Positions 35,738-43,449 of a stretch of 64,000 nt of DNA are shown piece after piece. Both the position numbers and the translations under genes were made by a program. This DNA comes from Flectobacillus longus. GTDB taxonomy: Bacteria; Bacteroidota; Bacteroidia; Cytophagales; Spirosomataceae. A model generated the notes under the pieces. That model searched no databases, was not told the origin of the DNA, and saw only the letters and a program-made list of their open reading frames with translations. How positions within the stretch are numbered: position 1 is the stretch's first letter; every line of letters starts with the position of its first letter. Where the stretch lies: NCBI RefSeq assembly GCF_030056705.1, contig NZ_JASHIC010000021.1:1-64000 (forward strand), given 5' to 3'.

Positions 35738-36076
35738 TTATCCTATTCGATTTAGCTCATTTCTCAAAATCAAAATATGTCCAATAAATACCCCTGCTGG
35801 CACAACATAACTTTTGAAAACGAATATAAACAAAAAGTAAATCAGGGTAAATGCTACCAAACGTACAGTCAATTTATTCATCATTTGGTCTGGCAAGCGA
35901 TAACGACTTAATTGAAAAACTTGGTATAAAGAATATCCAAAACAGCTCCAATCAATAATTCTGAAGTAATCGTTTAGTCCTGTGTGAAAATCACCTTTCA
36001 AAAAGAAGCCAAGGTCGACAAGGATAAAAATCATTCCTAATAAAATAACTGTTCTGATGATATACGTACTTCTCAT
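35738..36076 (-). CDS. Small three-helix membrane protein of unknown function
   Basis: The protein has 112 residues. Hydrophobic helices are at about 7-27 (IIRTVILLGMIFILVDLGFFL), 70-88 (LVAFTLIYFLFIFVFKSYV) and 91-105, with a polar middle containing QLSRYRLPDQMMNKLT. I do not recognise a family. It lies alone on the minus strand between the GC-rich island and the terminator of the YHS gene. The regular helix pattern and a clean ATG support a real gene. Confidence 0.5.
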   Translation of the reverse strand: MRSTYIIRTVILLGMIFILVDLGFFLKGDFHTGLNDYFRIIDWSCFGYSLYQVFQLSRYRLPDQMMNKLTVRLVAFTLIYFLFIFVFKSYVVPAGVFIGHILILRNELNRIG

Positions 36077-36146
36077 GCTTTAAGGATCGTTTGGTTTGAT
36101 TTGGATAAATACGTTTAGGTGTGCCCTAAAAGATTTTCACAAAAGT

Positions 36147-36175
36147 AAAGGGCTGGAAGAAATTCCCAGCCCTTT
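36147..36175 (-). terminator. Terminator of the MbnP/MbnH-type gene run
   Basis: AAAGGGCTGG (36147-36156) pairs with CCAGCCCTTT (36166-36175). The arm ends 4 bases past the stop of the YHS gene; minus-strand RNA continues UUUAC UUUU. A T-run is also present on the plus strand, so it may work both ways. Confidence 0.75.
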
Positions 36176-36179
36176 TTCT

Positions 36180-36428
36180 TTATTTCTTCACAAACTTTTC
36201 AGGTTTTTTATCAAACATCTCTTTACAAACTACACTACAAAAGCCATATTGCTTTCCTTTATAGGTGCTTATGAACTTCGTGTCTTTTTCAGCGTGCATT
36301 TTGCAAACAGGGTCTTTGGCTTCCATTGCCACTGCCTCTTTTTTGCTTTCGCTACCTGCTTTTTTGTCTTTAGGAGCTTGTTGGAAACTTGCTACAAGTA
36401 CCAACATCGAGCATAAGATTGTTTTCAT
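36180..36428 (-). CDS. Secreted YHS-domain protein
   Basis: The protein has 82 residues. A signal-like N-terminus (about 1-17) and a charged linker precede a YHS domain: DPVCKMH (about 39-45) and YGFCSVVCKEMFDKKPEKF (about 61-79), giving three conserved cysteines. YHS domains occur in copper ATPases, mercury proteins and stand-alone metal chaperones. It is the last gene of the MbnP/MbnH-like run, 15 bases after the CDICGC protein. A metal-handling role is inferred. Confidence 0.8.
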   Translation of the reverse strand: MKTILCSMLVLVASFQQAPKDKKAGSESKKEAVAMEAKDPVCKMHAEKDTKFISTYKGKQYGFCSVVCKEMFDKKPEKFVKK

Positions 36429-36442
36429 TTTGGAATTCTGGA

Positions 36443-37357
36443 TTAAAACATAAAAGTAATATGGGCAGTCGTACGAGCATTTGCTTTTAATTCACCTCTC
36501 GACAACTCTTGTGCAAAAGGCATTTGATGTGTTAGACCAAGGCTAAATTTCTTAAAAAATGCCTCACATCCAATATTTGCTGAAGCCAAATACCCACCAG
36601 TATCTTTGTTGATAATACCTTTATCATGGTCATTTTGGGCATATTCCCAATAAACACCTGCATTTGGCATTAGGGTATTTCCTTGACCAAAACCTTTGGC
36701 ATAAAAAGCTGTTAAAGCACTTGTTAGCTTGTTACCATAACGATATTGATTACTATTTTCGGTATTGATTTTATAAGTTACATCGGTATTCAAACCCCAT
36801 TGATCATAACGAACTGTATAAATGGCATTTAGCAAAAAATCTGTACTTCCTGTGCCTAATTGAAAATTAGGATTAGCTACTTCTTCTACGCTGTTTTGAT
36901 CATATCTGAACTTCCCAGTCGGAGCTTTTACGCCTACACCAAGCATCAAATTATGATTTACTTGATGCGCTGTACTATCCCAAAAGGTATTCAATACATT
37001 GTAATGCCCCAATATTGTAATATCGCCCAAACCTTGAATGGTATTGGTAATATTAGGTAAAATCTGTGTTTGGGCATTGAAGTTGTAGGGCACAAAAGCC
37101 AGAATTTGCACTTTTTTCAAAGGATAAAATCGTCCCCAAAGTTCGGTGGTATGAAAACTTTCTTTGGTTTTCAGTAATTGTGAATTTAGGTGCGAATCAA
37201 AATTTGAATAGCGATAACGCAATCCTAAAAAACCTCGGTGAGATTGTGGCAATATACCAAAAAAGGTATTCCCATTGGAGCATCCACAAATATCACAAGC
37301 ACGGCTTTCGTAAAAAAAAGTACAACAGAATATGAGTAAAAATATCTTGAATCGCAT
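36443..37357 (-). CDS. Putative outer-membrane beta-barrel with N-terminal CDICGC motif
   Basis: The protein has 304 residues from ATG 37357; the frame opens ten codons earlier at a TTG. The signal peptide ends SRA. It is followed at once by CDICGCSNGN, a three-cysteine cluster at the mature N-terminus. The rest alternates polar and hydrophobic residues in strand-like runs (FLGLRYRYSNF, GLNTDVTYKI, FSLGLTHQMPF) and ends in HITFMF, an aromatic C-terminus typical of outer-membrane barrels. It lies directly after the second diheme gene. I infer export or sensing of a thiophilic metal, perhaps copper. Confidence 0.65.
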   Translation of the reverse strand: MRFKIFLLIFCCTFFYESRACDICGCSNGNTFFGILPQSHRGFLGLRYRYSNFDSHLNSQLLKTKESFHTTELWGRFYPLKKVQILAFVPYNFNAQTQILPNITNTIQGLGDITILGHYNVLNTFWDSTAHQVNHNLMLGVGVKAPTGKFRYDQNSVEEVANPNFQLGTGSTDFLLNAIYTVRYDQWGLNTDVTYKINTENSNQYRYGNKLTSALTAFYAKGFGQGNTLMPNAGVYWEYAQNDHDKGIINKDTGGYLASANIGCEAFFKKFSLGLTHQMPFAQELSRGELKANARTTAHITFMF

Positions 37358-37392
37358 AAAAACATGGTTAAAATTGACACCGCTCAATAAGA

Positions 37393-38406
37393 TTATTGCA
37401 ATCTTTTATCAGCTAAAAAAGTCTTGTCTGTCAACGTTTTCAAAAAAGCTATAACTTGCTTTTTTTGTACATCCGTCAACGAAACACCACCTTTAAGCGA
37501 AGGGTCGAGGTTAGGAGTATTCTGAACATCGTCGGTATAATGGTTCAAAACAGCCTCCAATGTATAAAAACGACCATCGTGCATATAAGGGCCTGATACT
37601 TCGATGTTTCGCAAACTCGGCACTTTAAATTTGTATTTGTCGGTTTCTAATTCGGTAATTTTTCCACGTCCAAAATCTTCAGGTCCTTGAATCCTCAATC
37701 CATTATTGCGATAGGATTGATTAGTAAATAAAACTCCGCTATGGCAAGAGGCACATTTTTGTTCAAAAAGACTTTTACCCGCTAGTTCGTCAGTCGTAAA
37801 AACTGCCCCTGCTTCTTTTCTCATGACTTTATCATATTTCGAGTCAGCCGAAACCAAGGTAAGCATATACTGCGAGAGCGCTTTTAAGAATCTTTGGGTA
37901 TTGATTTCTTCCGTTCCAAAAGCCTTTTTGAACTGACTTGGATAGTAGGAAGTCTTACGAAGTTTTTCGAGAATAACACCTATTTTCTCATCCATTTCTA
38001 CTGGATTTTCGATAGGAGCAAGAGGGACAAAATCCAAGTCACCGACACCTCCATCCCAAAAAAATTCAGACTGCCAAGCTAAATTTTGAATAGGCAAAGA
38101 ATTTCTTATTCCAACTTTTCCATCTATTCCATGACTCAAATCATGACCATGATGTGTAAAAGCAAAGCTTTGGCTGTGACATTCTGAACAGCTAATCGTA
38201 TTGTCGCGCGACAAAAGTGGGTCAGCAAACAAAGCTTTGCCTAATTCAAATCCTTCGGGCGTAATAGGATTACGAGCTAAATCATAAGTTGGCGTCGGAA
38301 AATTACTAGGTTGCTCAAACCGAATTGTTGGCGTTGTATCAGTTTTTTTACATGCTATCAGACTCAAAAAAGTCATAAAAAGCATCCATTGAACTCGTTT
38401 CATCAT
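37393..38406 (-). CDS. MauG/MbnH-type diheme cytochrome c peroxidase-like lipoprotein (copy B)
   Basis: The protein has about 337 residues from MMKRVQWMLF (ATG 38406 or 38403). A lipoprotein signal ends SLIAC. Two c-type heme motifs are seen: CSECH (about 74) and CASCH (about 220). Family motifs RNSLPIQNLAW, PIENPVEMDEK and FKVPSLRNIEVSGPYMHDGRF follow the bacterial diheme peroxidase pattern. The longer frame to 38475 would overlap the small membrane protein. It flanks the MbnP gene on the far side from copy A. MbnH enzymes oxidise a Trp of MbnP; ordinary H2O2 reduction is the alternative. Confidence 0.85.
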   Translation of the reverse strand: MMKRVQWMLFMTFLSLIACKKTDTTPTIRFEQPSNFPTPTYDLARNPITPEGFELGKALFADPLLSRDNTISCSECHSQSFAFTHHGHDLSHGIDGKVGIRNSLPIQNLAWQSEFFWDGGVGDLDFVPLAPIENPVEMDEKIGVILEKLRKTSYYPSQFKKAFGTEEINTQRFLKALSQYMLTLVSADSKYDKVMRKEAGAVFTTDELAGKSLFEQKCASCHSGVLFTNQSYRNNGLRIQGPEDFGRGKITELETDKYKFKVPSLRNIEVSGPYMHDGRFYTLEAVLNHYTDDVQNTPNLDPSLKGGVSLTDVQKKQVIAFLKTLTDKTFLADKRLQ

Positions 38407-38411
38407 TTCAA

Positions 38412-38600
38412 CTAGATAGATAATATTCCCAAAAGCAATAATCCAAATGAGAATAAATGAAATAGAAATAGCCAAAAAACTAACCTGTTTTCACTTGTCA
38501 AACGGATTATTTCAAATATCCTTTCGGCAAAACTTGGCTTGGGGAGTAACACAATTCCAGTACCTTCAAGCCACTTTTCAAGTTCGTATCTTTTAAGCAT
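38412..38600 (-). CDS. Small single-helix membrane protein between MbnP and diheme genes
   Basis: The protein has 62 residues from ATG 38600 (MLKRYELEKWL); the frame opens 13 codons earlier. A soluble helical part (about 3-45) precedes one strong transmembrane helix (LVFWLFLFHLFSFGLLLLGIL, given in part). The stop lies 5 bases before the start of the next diheme gene, and the gene fits the gap after MbnP. Tight spacing on the same strand supports a real gene. The family is not recognised. Confidence 0.55.
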   Translation of the reverse strand: MLKRYELEKWLEGTGIVLLPKPSFAERIFEIIRLTSENRLVFWLFLFHLFSFGLLLLGILSI

Positions 38601-38665
38601 TGTAATGTTGGTTAGTCTAAAATAGAGATAGAGGAACAAAGATTATTTGTTCCTCTATCCTTTAC

Positions 38666-39475
38666 TTAGTCATTATGAACATGGTCAACTATAAACATAT
38701 TTTTGTAATTATTAGCAATTGGCGTTGCCAATGCTGGAGACATAATTACTGGTGCATCGGCTAATTTGAGCGTTGTTGTACCACTAAATACTTTAGCAAT
38801 ATCCGCCACAAAATGAATTGTTGGAGCAACACTCTTACGAACCGTCATAGTAGTTGGTAGAGCTAGTGTCACCGTTCTCAAATTGTTGGCAGTAGCACTT
38901 GTACGACCTCCAAAACCACCTACGTGATATTGGTATTTTCTAACACCTGCTGCATTTGCAGGTACCGCCGAAGATGTTCCCTCTAATTTCATGAAGATAT
39001 AACCTGAATTCCATGACCAGTACATGCCATCGTCTGTAAAACCTGCTGGATCCAACACGCCCGTACGTTCTTCTACTGGCGAAATACTTTTTACACTATC
39101 TACTCCAATCGTAAAAGTAACTTCCTTATAATCAGCCGCTGGAACATCTTTCAATGATTGAATCAAGGTTGTTGCATCGGCTTGACGAACTAAGAAATAT
39201 TGGTTTTTAAATTCTACAGAACTTCCATCTACTTTTTTCAATGAAACATTACTAACATAATAATTCAAAGTAGTTACAGTAAAATCTTCGCCTGCCGCAT
39301 TTTTAGCGGTAGTTGAGCCGAGGACGATTTTTTGTCCGCCCATCAAGTTATCAAACTCAAGGCTAACATTATTTTTGTCACTTGTGCCAATTGGCTCTAT
39401 GTCATCTTTTGTACAAGAAACTAGTGTAAATAGTACAATGGCAATAATTGATAATGAATTGAATAGAGATTTCAT
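38666..39475 (-). CDS. mbnP: MbnP-family lipoprotein
   Basis: The protein has 269 residues. A lipoprotein signal ends TLVSC (Cys about 21). The MbnP pattern follows: VSLEFDNLMGGQKIVLG (about 38-54), TTLNYYVSNVSLKK (about 68-81), VTFTIGVDSVKSISPVEERTGVLDPA, and DGMYWSWNSGYIFMKLEG (about 150-168), then a His-containing C-terminus (DHVHND). In methanotrophs MbnP is encoded beside MbnH, which oxidises an MbnP Trp to kynurenine; MbnP is a copper-binding outer-surface protein. The YWSW segment offers Trp candidates. It lies between two MbnH-like genes. Confidence 0.85.
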   Translation of the reverse strand: MKSLFNSLSIIAIVLFTLVSCTKDDIEPIGTSDKNNVSLEFDNLMGGQKIVLGSTTAKNAAGEDFTVTTLNYYVSNVSLKKVDGSSVEFKNQYFLVRQADATTLIQSLKDVPAADYKEVTFTIGVDSVKSISPVEERTGVLDPAGFTDDGMYWSWNSGYIFMKLEGTSSAVPANAAGVRKYQYHVGGFGGRTSATANNLRTVTLALPTTMTVRKSVAPTIHFVADIAKVFSGTTTLKLADAPVIMSPALATPIANNYKNMFIVDHVHND

Positions 39476-39496
39476 TTTATGAAAATATTTTTTGTT

Positions 39497-40594
39497 TTAC
39501 CTTACAGGAAAGCCATCAGGCTCAGCAAAGCGTTTGTCTTTTAAAAAAGTGTCGTCTGTGAGTGTATTCAGAAAAGCTATAATTTTTCTTTTCTCCTCTG
39601 ATGTCATCTGAATACCTAAGCGCCCATTGGACTGTCGCAAAATCGGGTCGAGTGTTCCATAATCTTGTACACTGGCATCATAAAAATTCAATACTTCGAG
39701 CAAGGTCGTGTACCGTCCATCGTGCATATAAGGCGACGAAGCAGCTACATTTCGGAGACTTGGCACCTTAAATTTGAATTTATCATTCGCATTTCCAGTA
39801 ACTCTAAATCTGCCTTCATCCACTACGATTTGTAACACGGGTTTCTCATTGATATATTCAATTTTTGTTCTTTCAAACTTAGAAAGTCCATTACTTCTAA
39901 AGCTTTCATCTGTGAACAAAACCCCTTTATGGCAATTAGCACAGCCTTTTGAGCTAAACAAATTCATCCCGTCTAGCTCATCTTGTGTAAAACTCGCCGA
40001 TGCATCTTTTAGGACATATTTATCATATCTGGACTGATATGATACCAAACTTAACATAAATTGAGTCAGCGCTTTGAGCATTCGTTCTTTGGTTACACCC
40101 TCCGAACCGAATGCCGCCTTAAACTTGTCACGATAGCCTTGATGACGTGCCAATCTGGCAACGACATTATCAATTTTATCGTCCATTTCGTCGGGGTGCT
40201 CAATGGGTAGAATGGGTTGCTCGTTTAAAGTTGCCGCTTTACCATCCCATTGAAAACGCTCACGCCATGCTAAGTTTTGTAAAGATTGTGCATTTCGAAG
40301 CCCTACTCTTCCGTCAATCCCATGACTCAAATCGTGCATGTGATGGGTAAAAACATAGGTTTGTCGATGACATTCACCACAAGCAATGGTACTATCTCTC
40401 GATAAAATTCCGTCGTAAAACAAGTTTTTCCCCAAATCAAAACCCGCCGCCGTAATCACATTAGAATCAATGGGATACACGGGTTTTGGAAAATGACTGG
40501 GTGCCACAAAATAAACTCCAGGATTGGGTTCATCTGTTTCTTTTTGACAAGCAACAACAAATAATACGAGGATTAAGAACAAGTGTTTTTTCAT
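39497..40594 (-). CDS. MauG/MbnH-type diheme cytochrome c peroxidase-like lipoprotein (copy A)
   Basis: The protein has 365 residues. The lipoprotein signal ends VVAC. Heme motifs are CGECH (about 72) and CANCH (about 217). The PILPIEHPDEMDDK and FKVPSLRNVAASSPYMHDGRY segments match copy B and the diheme peroxidase family. A 30-residue insertion after the second heme (ERTKIEYINEKPVLQIVVDE) is absent from copy B. It is the first gene of the run, 39 bases downstream of a predicted start site, and 21 bases before mbnP. It is the better MbnH candidate by position. Confidence 0.85.
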   Translation of the reverse strand: MKKHLFLILVLFVVACQKETDEPNPGVYFVAPSHFPKPVYPIDSNVITAAGFDLGKNLFYDGILSRDSTIACGECHRQTYVFTHHMHDLSHGIDGRVGLRNAQSLQNLAWRERFQWDGKAATLNEQPILPIEHPDEMDDKIDNVVARLARHQGYRDKFKAAFGSEGVTKERMLKALTQFMLSLVSYQSRYDKYVLKDASASFTQDELDGMNLFSSKGCANCHKGVLFTDESFRSNGLSKFERTKIEYINEKPVLQIVVDEGRFRVTGNANDKFKFKVPSLRNVAASSPYMHDGRYTTLLEVLNFYDASVQDYGTLDPILRQSNGRLGIQMTSEEKRKIIAFLNTLTDDTFLKDKRFAEPDGFPVR

Positions 40595-40639
40595 GACTAT
40601 CGTGATTCGTTTTTATAGAAATAATTCTACTAGCGTTGA

Positions 40640-40668
40640 CAAAAGTACACATATTCAGTACTTATCAA
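40640..40668 (-). promoter_or_regulatory. Promoter of the MbnP/MbnH-type gene run
   Basis: On the minus strand TTG (40668-40666), 18 bases, TACTTTTG (40647-40640) matches the Bacteroidota TTTG/TAnnTTTG consensus apart from the first T of the -33 box. The predicted start near 40634 leaves a leader of about 40 bases to the first diheme gene. Confidence 0.65.
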
Positions 40669-40756
40669 CGAGCTAATTATATATCCGAAAACATAAAGCA
40701 ATAGTCAATCCATATCCCATGAGTGGGCAATTCCATTACATTGTGGAAATTGAGGA

Positions 40757-41140
40757 TTAGATTTTGGGAGGTTGAAAAATCCCAAGAAGCGGTGAGCCAT
40801 AACTAGGCTCTAGATAAGAAAAAGAATGAAGCTGAGGTAGCTCTTCAAAAGAGCCAAGTCCTGATAAGTCAACGTGATTGTCATCGAAGAAAAGTACAAT
40901 TTCTGGCATTTTTTCTAATTTTTCAGAAGTAGCTTTTTGTTCTTTTTCTTCAGCGGCTTTGAGTTTTTTCGCTAAAAAACACTTCCCATCACAATGTAAT
41001 TGGGGCTTGTTGCGATTAATACAAAGCTCTTTGGCAATATAACTTTTGTTGACTTGGTAATACACCACAAAGCTCCACTTGCTAAACAACGGAATGTTTA
41101 GTAAAAACAGTAGAAGTATTGCTATGACTTTGTTTACCAT
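40757..41140 (-). CDS. Small membrane-anchored protein with CxGKC motif
   Basis: The protein has 127 residues from ATG 41140 (MVNKVIAILLLF); the frame opens earlier at a TTG. An N-terminal hydrophobic helix (about 3-20) is followed by KELCINRNKPQLHCDGKCFLAKKLK (cited in part: CINRNKP then CDGKC), a charged coiled region, and a Pro/aromatic C-terminus ending FQPPKI. The C...CxGKC cluster recurs in Bacteroidota hypothetical proteins near metal genes (recall, not checked). It lies 162 bases upstream of the MbnP/MbnH run on the same strand but before its promoter. Metal binding is inferred. Confidence 0.6.
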   Translation of the reverse strand: MVNKVIAILLLFLLNIPLFSKWSFVVYYQVNKSYIAKELCINRNKPQLHCDGKCFLAKKLKAAEEKEQKATSEKLEKMPEIVLFFDDNHVDLSGLGSFEELPQLHSFSYLEPSYGSPLLGIFQPPKI

Positions 41141-41373
41141 GGCGCAAAGATAAACCACGAAATTGAGCCACACTACGTTTTTTTCAAAAAATGACAAGAA
41201 TCAGGATTTACCCAAGGATATACTTGTTCGTTACTTAACTAAAAGTAAGTAGTATTTTTCTCAAATAGTCTATAGAAATGTATGGTTCTATTCTTTTTCT
41301 ATATACCTAACGGTTACAAATAAAATTTGTTGCGCCTGCTAGGTTTTATCCAAAATCGAGCAACCCACAATCT
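41141..41373. other. Gap upstream of the CxGKC gene
   Basis: No gene is seen. CAAAGATA at 41145-41152 (TATCTTTG on the minus strand) fits a -7 element, but it lies only 4 bases from the ATG and has no -33 partner, so a leaderless transcript is only a possibility. No clear hairpin for the end of the response regulator gene was found. Confidence 0.35.
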
Positions 41374-42069
41374 TTAGCTCAAAGCTTTGATATTGTCTAT
41401 ATATTTTTTCCCAACGGGTAATTCAAGTTTTGACAGAAGAACTTTAGAATGATGAAAACCTGTAATTTTCTGTTTATTGACAATATAAGAATTATGAATC
41501 CTCACAAAGATTTGTTCTGACAATCGGCTTTCAATTCCTCGCAGGTTACTTCGTGTTAAAATAGGATAAGTCTTTTCTTGAATATAGATTTTTACATAAT
41601 CTTTTAGCCCCTCGATATAGATAATTTCATCATAAAATATCTTGACTTTTTTGTATTCAGCATTCACAATAATGTACTGTTGAACTTCTTCTTGAGGGGG
41701 CAAATCTCTCAATTTTAGTCTATCCTCTATCTTTTTAAGCGCAGCAGAGATTCTTTCTTTTCGAATAGGTTTCACCAAATAATCGACCGCATTTAGTTCA
41801 AAACCTTCCACCGCATATTGATTGTAAGCTGTTGTAAAAACCACCAAGGGAGGATTTGCTAATGTCTTGACAAATTGTGTTCCCAAAACTTCAGGCATTT
41901 GAATATCCGAGAATAGTACATCTACCTCTTGAACTTGTAGAAAAGCTATTACATCGCTTGGATCATGAAATTTACCAAGTACTTCTACTTCAGGAAATTG
42001 CAACAAATCATCTTCCAGAATATTGAGCGCAAATGGCTCGTCGTCAAGTAAAATACATCTAATTTTCAT
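41374..42069 (-). CDS. LytTR-family response regulator
   Basis: The protein has 231 residues. The receiver domain (about 1-120) has LLDDEPFA acidic pair, LFSDIQMP with the phosphoacceptor Asp (about 55), FTTAYNQYAVEGF and KPI. The LytTR DNA-binding domain (about 135-231) has FYDEIIYIEGLKDYVKI, LTRSNLRGIESRL, FVRIHNSYIVN and VGKKY. It overlaps the end of the histidine kinase gene by 11 bases, so the two are translationally coupled. The divergent methionine-rich TonB receptor and the nearby MbnP/MbnH run are plausible targets. Confidence 0.92.
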   Translation of the reverse strand: MKIRCILLDDEPFALNILEDDLLQFPEVEVLGKFHDPSDVIAFLQVQEVDVLFSDIQMPEVLGTQFVKTLANPPLVVFTTAYNQYAVEGFELNAVDYLVKPIRKERISAALKKIEDRLKLRDLPPQEEVQQYIIVNAEYKKVKIFYDEIIYIEGLKDYVKIYIQEKTYPILTRSNLRGIESRLSEQIFVRIHNSYIVNKQKITGFHHSKVLLSKLELPVGKKYIDNIKALS

Positions 42070-43093
42070 CTAAAATAAGTTCAAGTTTTACCTCAAAATA
42101 GCCCTCTTGATTATTAATTTCTAAGGTGTATTTATGAGGATACAGTAGTTCTAATCTTCGTTTGATATTGCTAAGGCCAATACCCTCCGTGTTGAGTGTT
42201 GTCTTGTTTAACAACACTTTATTTTTTGATAAAAACAAAATTCCATGTTCGGTATTCTGTAAGCTGAAAATGATTTCTGGTGAATTTTTACTATCTATTC
42301 CGTACTTAAAAGCATTTTCGACAAAATGAATAAACAGCAAAGGTGCAACACTATATGGCTTGATAGATGGAGACACTTGAAACTCCACTTTCCCCTCAAT
42401 GGGCAAGCGCAAAGCTTGTAATTCTATGTAGTTTCTCAGATGTTCAATTTCTTTGTTGATATCAACATTCGAATCACTTACTTCATAAATAATATATCGA
42501 AGTATTTCTGAAAGCTTAATAATAGTGTCTTCCGAATTGGGGTGACTTTTGCGAACTAGCCAACGAATATTATTGAGTGTATTAAACAGAAAATGAGGAC
42601 TAATTTGGAGCTTGAGCATATTTAGTTCAGCCACAGTTTTTTCCAATTCCATTTGTTTATATAATTCCTTTTGGCGCGCTTGCTCATTATACAAAAACAA
42701 CATCGTACTTGCCAAAATACAAACTGTATAAAAAAATAAAGGACCAATAATTCTAGCAAACAAAAAATCCAAAGTACCTACTTTTACAGGATGTGGCGGT
42801 CCCATCAGTGAGATTAAATAATTGACACCCGCATAGGTCAACCCTCCCAGTAACAATACGCCAAAGTATTTCCATCGCTTGGTCGAAAAGAATAGTTTAG
42901 GACCAATGTAAAGCAGGTGCGAATAAAAAATAACCGCCCAAACAATCATGTTGGTTGTATGAGTTTTGAAAAAAGCAAAATCAAGCTTTTGAAGCTTGCT
43001 GGGTTCATACAAAAAAATGATATAGGGAAACAGATAAAGGATTGTCCACGTAAGGATATGCCCCGTATATGGTTTGATGGCTTGTTTTAACAT
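42059..43093 (-). CDS. LytS/YehU-type membrane histidine kinase
   Basis: The protein has 344 residues. Four hydrophobic segments in the first 145 residues (ILTWTILYLFPYIIFLY, MIVWAVIFYSHLLYIG, FGVLLLGGLTYAGVNYLI, IIGPLFFYTVCILASTMLFL) form the sensor. A short coiled segment leads to the His_kinase domain: LKLQISPHFLFNTLNNIRWL (phosphoacceptor His about 164) and the ATPase N-box PLLFIHFVENAFKYGID. No extracytoplasmic sensory domain is evident, so the signal is probably membrane-based. Coupled to the LytTR regulator; divergent from the TonB receptor 356 bases away. Confidence 0.92.
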   Translation of the reverse strand: MLKQAIKPYTGHILTWTILYLFPYIIFLYEPSKLQKLDFAFFKTHTTNMIVWAVIFYSHLLYIGPKLFFSTKRWKYFGVLLLGGLTYAGVNYLISLMGPPHPVKVGTLDFLFARIIGPLFFYTVCILASTMLFLYNEQARQKELYKQMELEKTVAELNMLKLQISPHFLFNTLNNIRWLVRKSHPNSEDTIIKLSEILRYIIYEVSDSNVDINKEIEHLRNYIELQALRLPIEGKVEFQVSPSIKPYSVAPLLFIHFVENAFKYGIDSKNSPEIIFSLQNTEHGILFLSKNKVLLNKTTLNTEGIGLSNIKRRLELLYPHKYTLEINNQEGYFEVKLELILDEN

Positions 43094-43449
43094 AAGTTTA
43101 AATATGTTATTGGTGATTTATAAGATTGCTTTGGGTCATGGAAAAATTCTATTTTGAAAGTAACATTGTAATCAAATAATATCCTTTTGACAAATATTTT
43201 TAATCTATTGATTTTAAACGACTTAATAGTAAACCAATAATCTTGTGACTTGTTATTCATTTCGACAACAAACTTACTGAATAGATTCTAATCCACGATG
43301 TTCATCCATATACAGTTCACATCATTGCGTCTACAGCCGAATGGAATTTCGAGAAATTGCCCGCAAATTTGAATCATTAATCACAAAGCGGGAGTATATA
43401 AATTTAAAATGATATAAATCCTCTGATAACTCTCAAGTCAACTCATACA
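43094..43449. promoter_or_regulatory. Divergent control region of kinase/regulator and methionine-rich receptor
   Basis: This 356-base gap has no gene. A near-palindrome AATTTC-GA-GAAATT lies at 43345-43358, and CCCGC/GCGGG (43360-43364 and 43388-43392) could fold about 60 bases before the receptor ATG. These are the best candidates for a regulator site or leader structure. No good TTTG/TAnnTTTG promoter is seen on the plus strand. Confidence 0.4.

Noticed and set aside
38407-38475. Longer start of diheme copy B
   Set aside because: It would overlap the small membrane protein gene and put extra residues before the lipoprotein signal.
41141-41197. Longer start of the CxGKC protein
   Set aside because: It begins at TTG; the ATG at 41140 starts directly before the hydrophobic helix.
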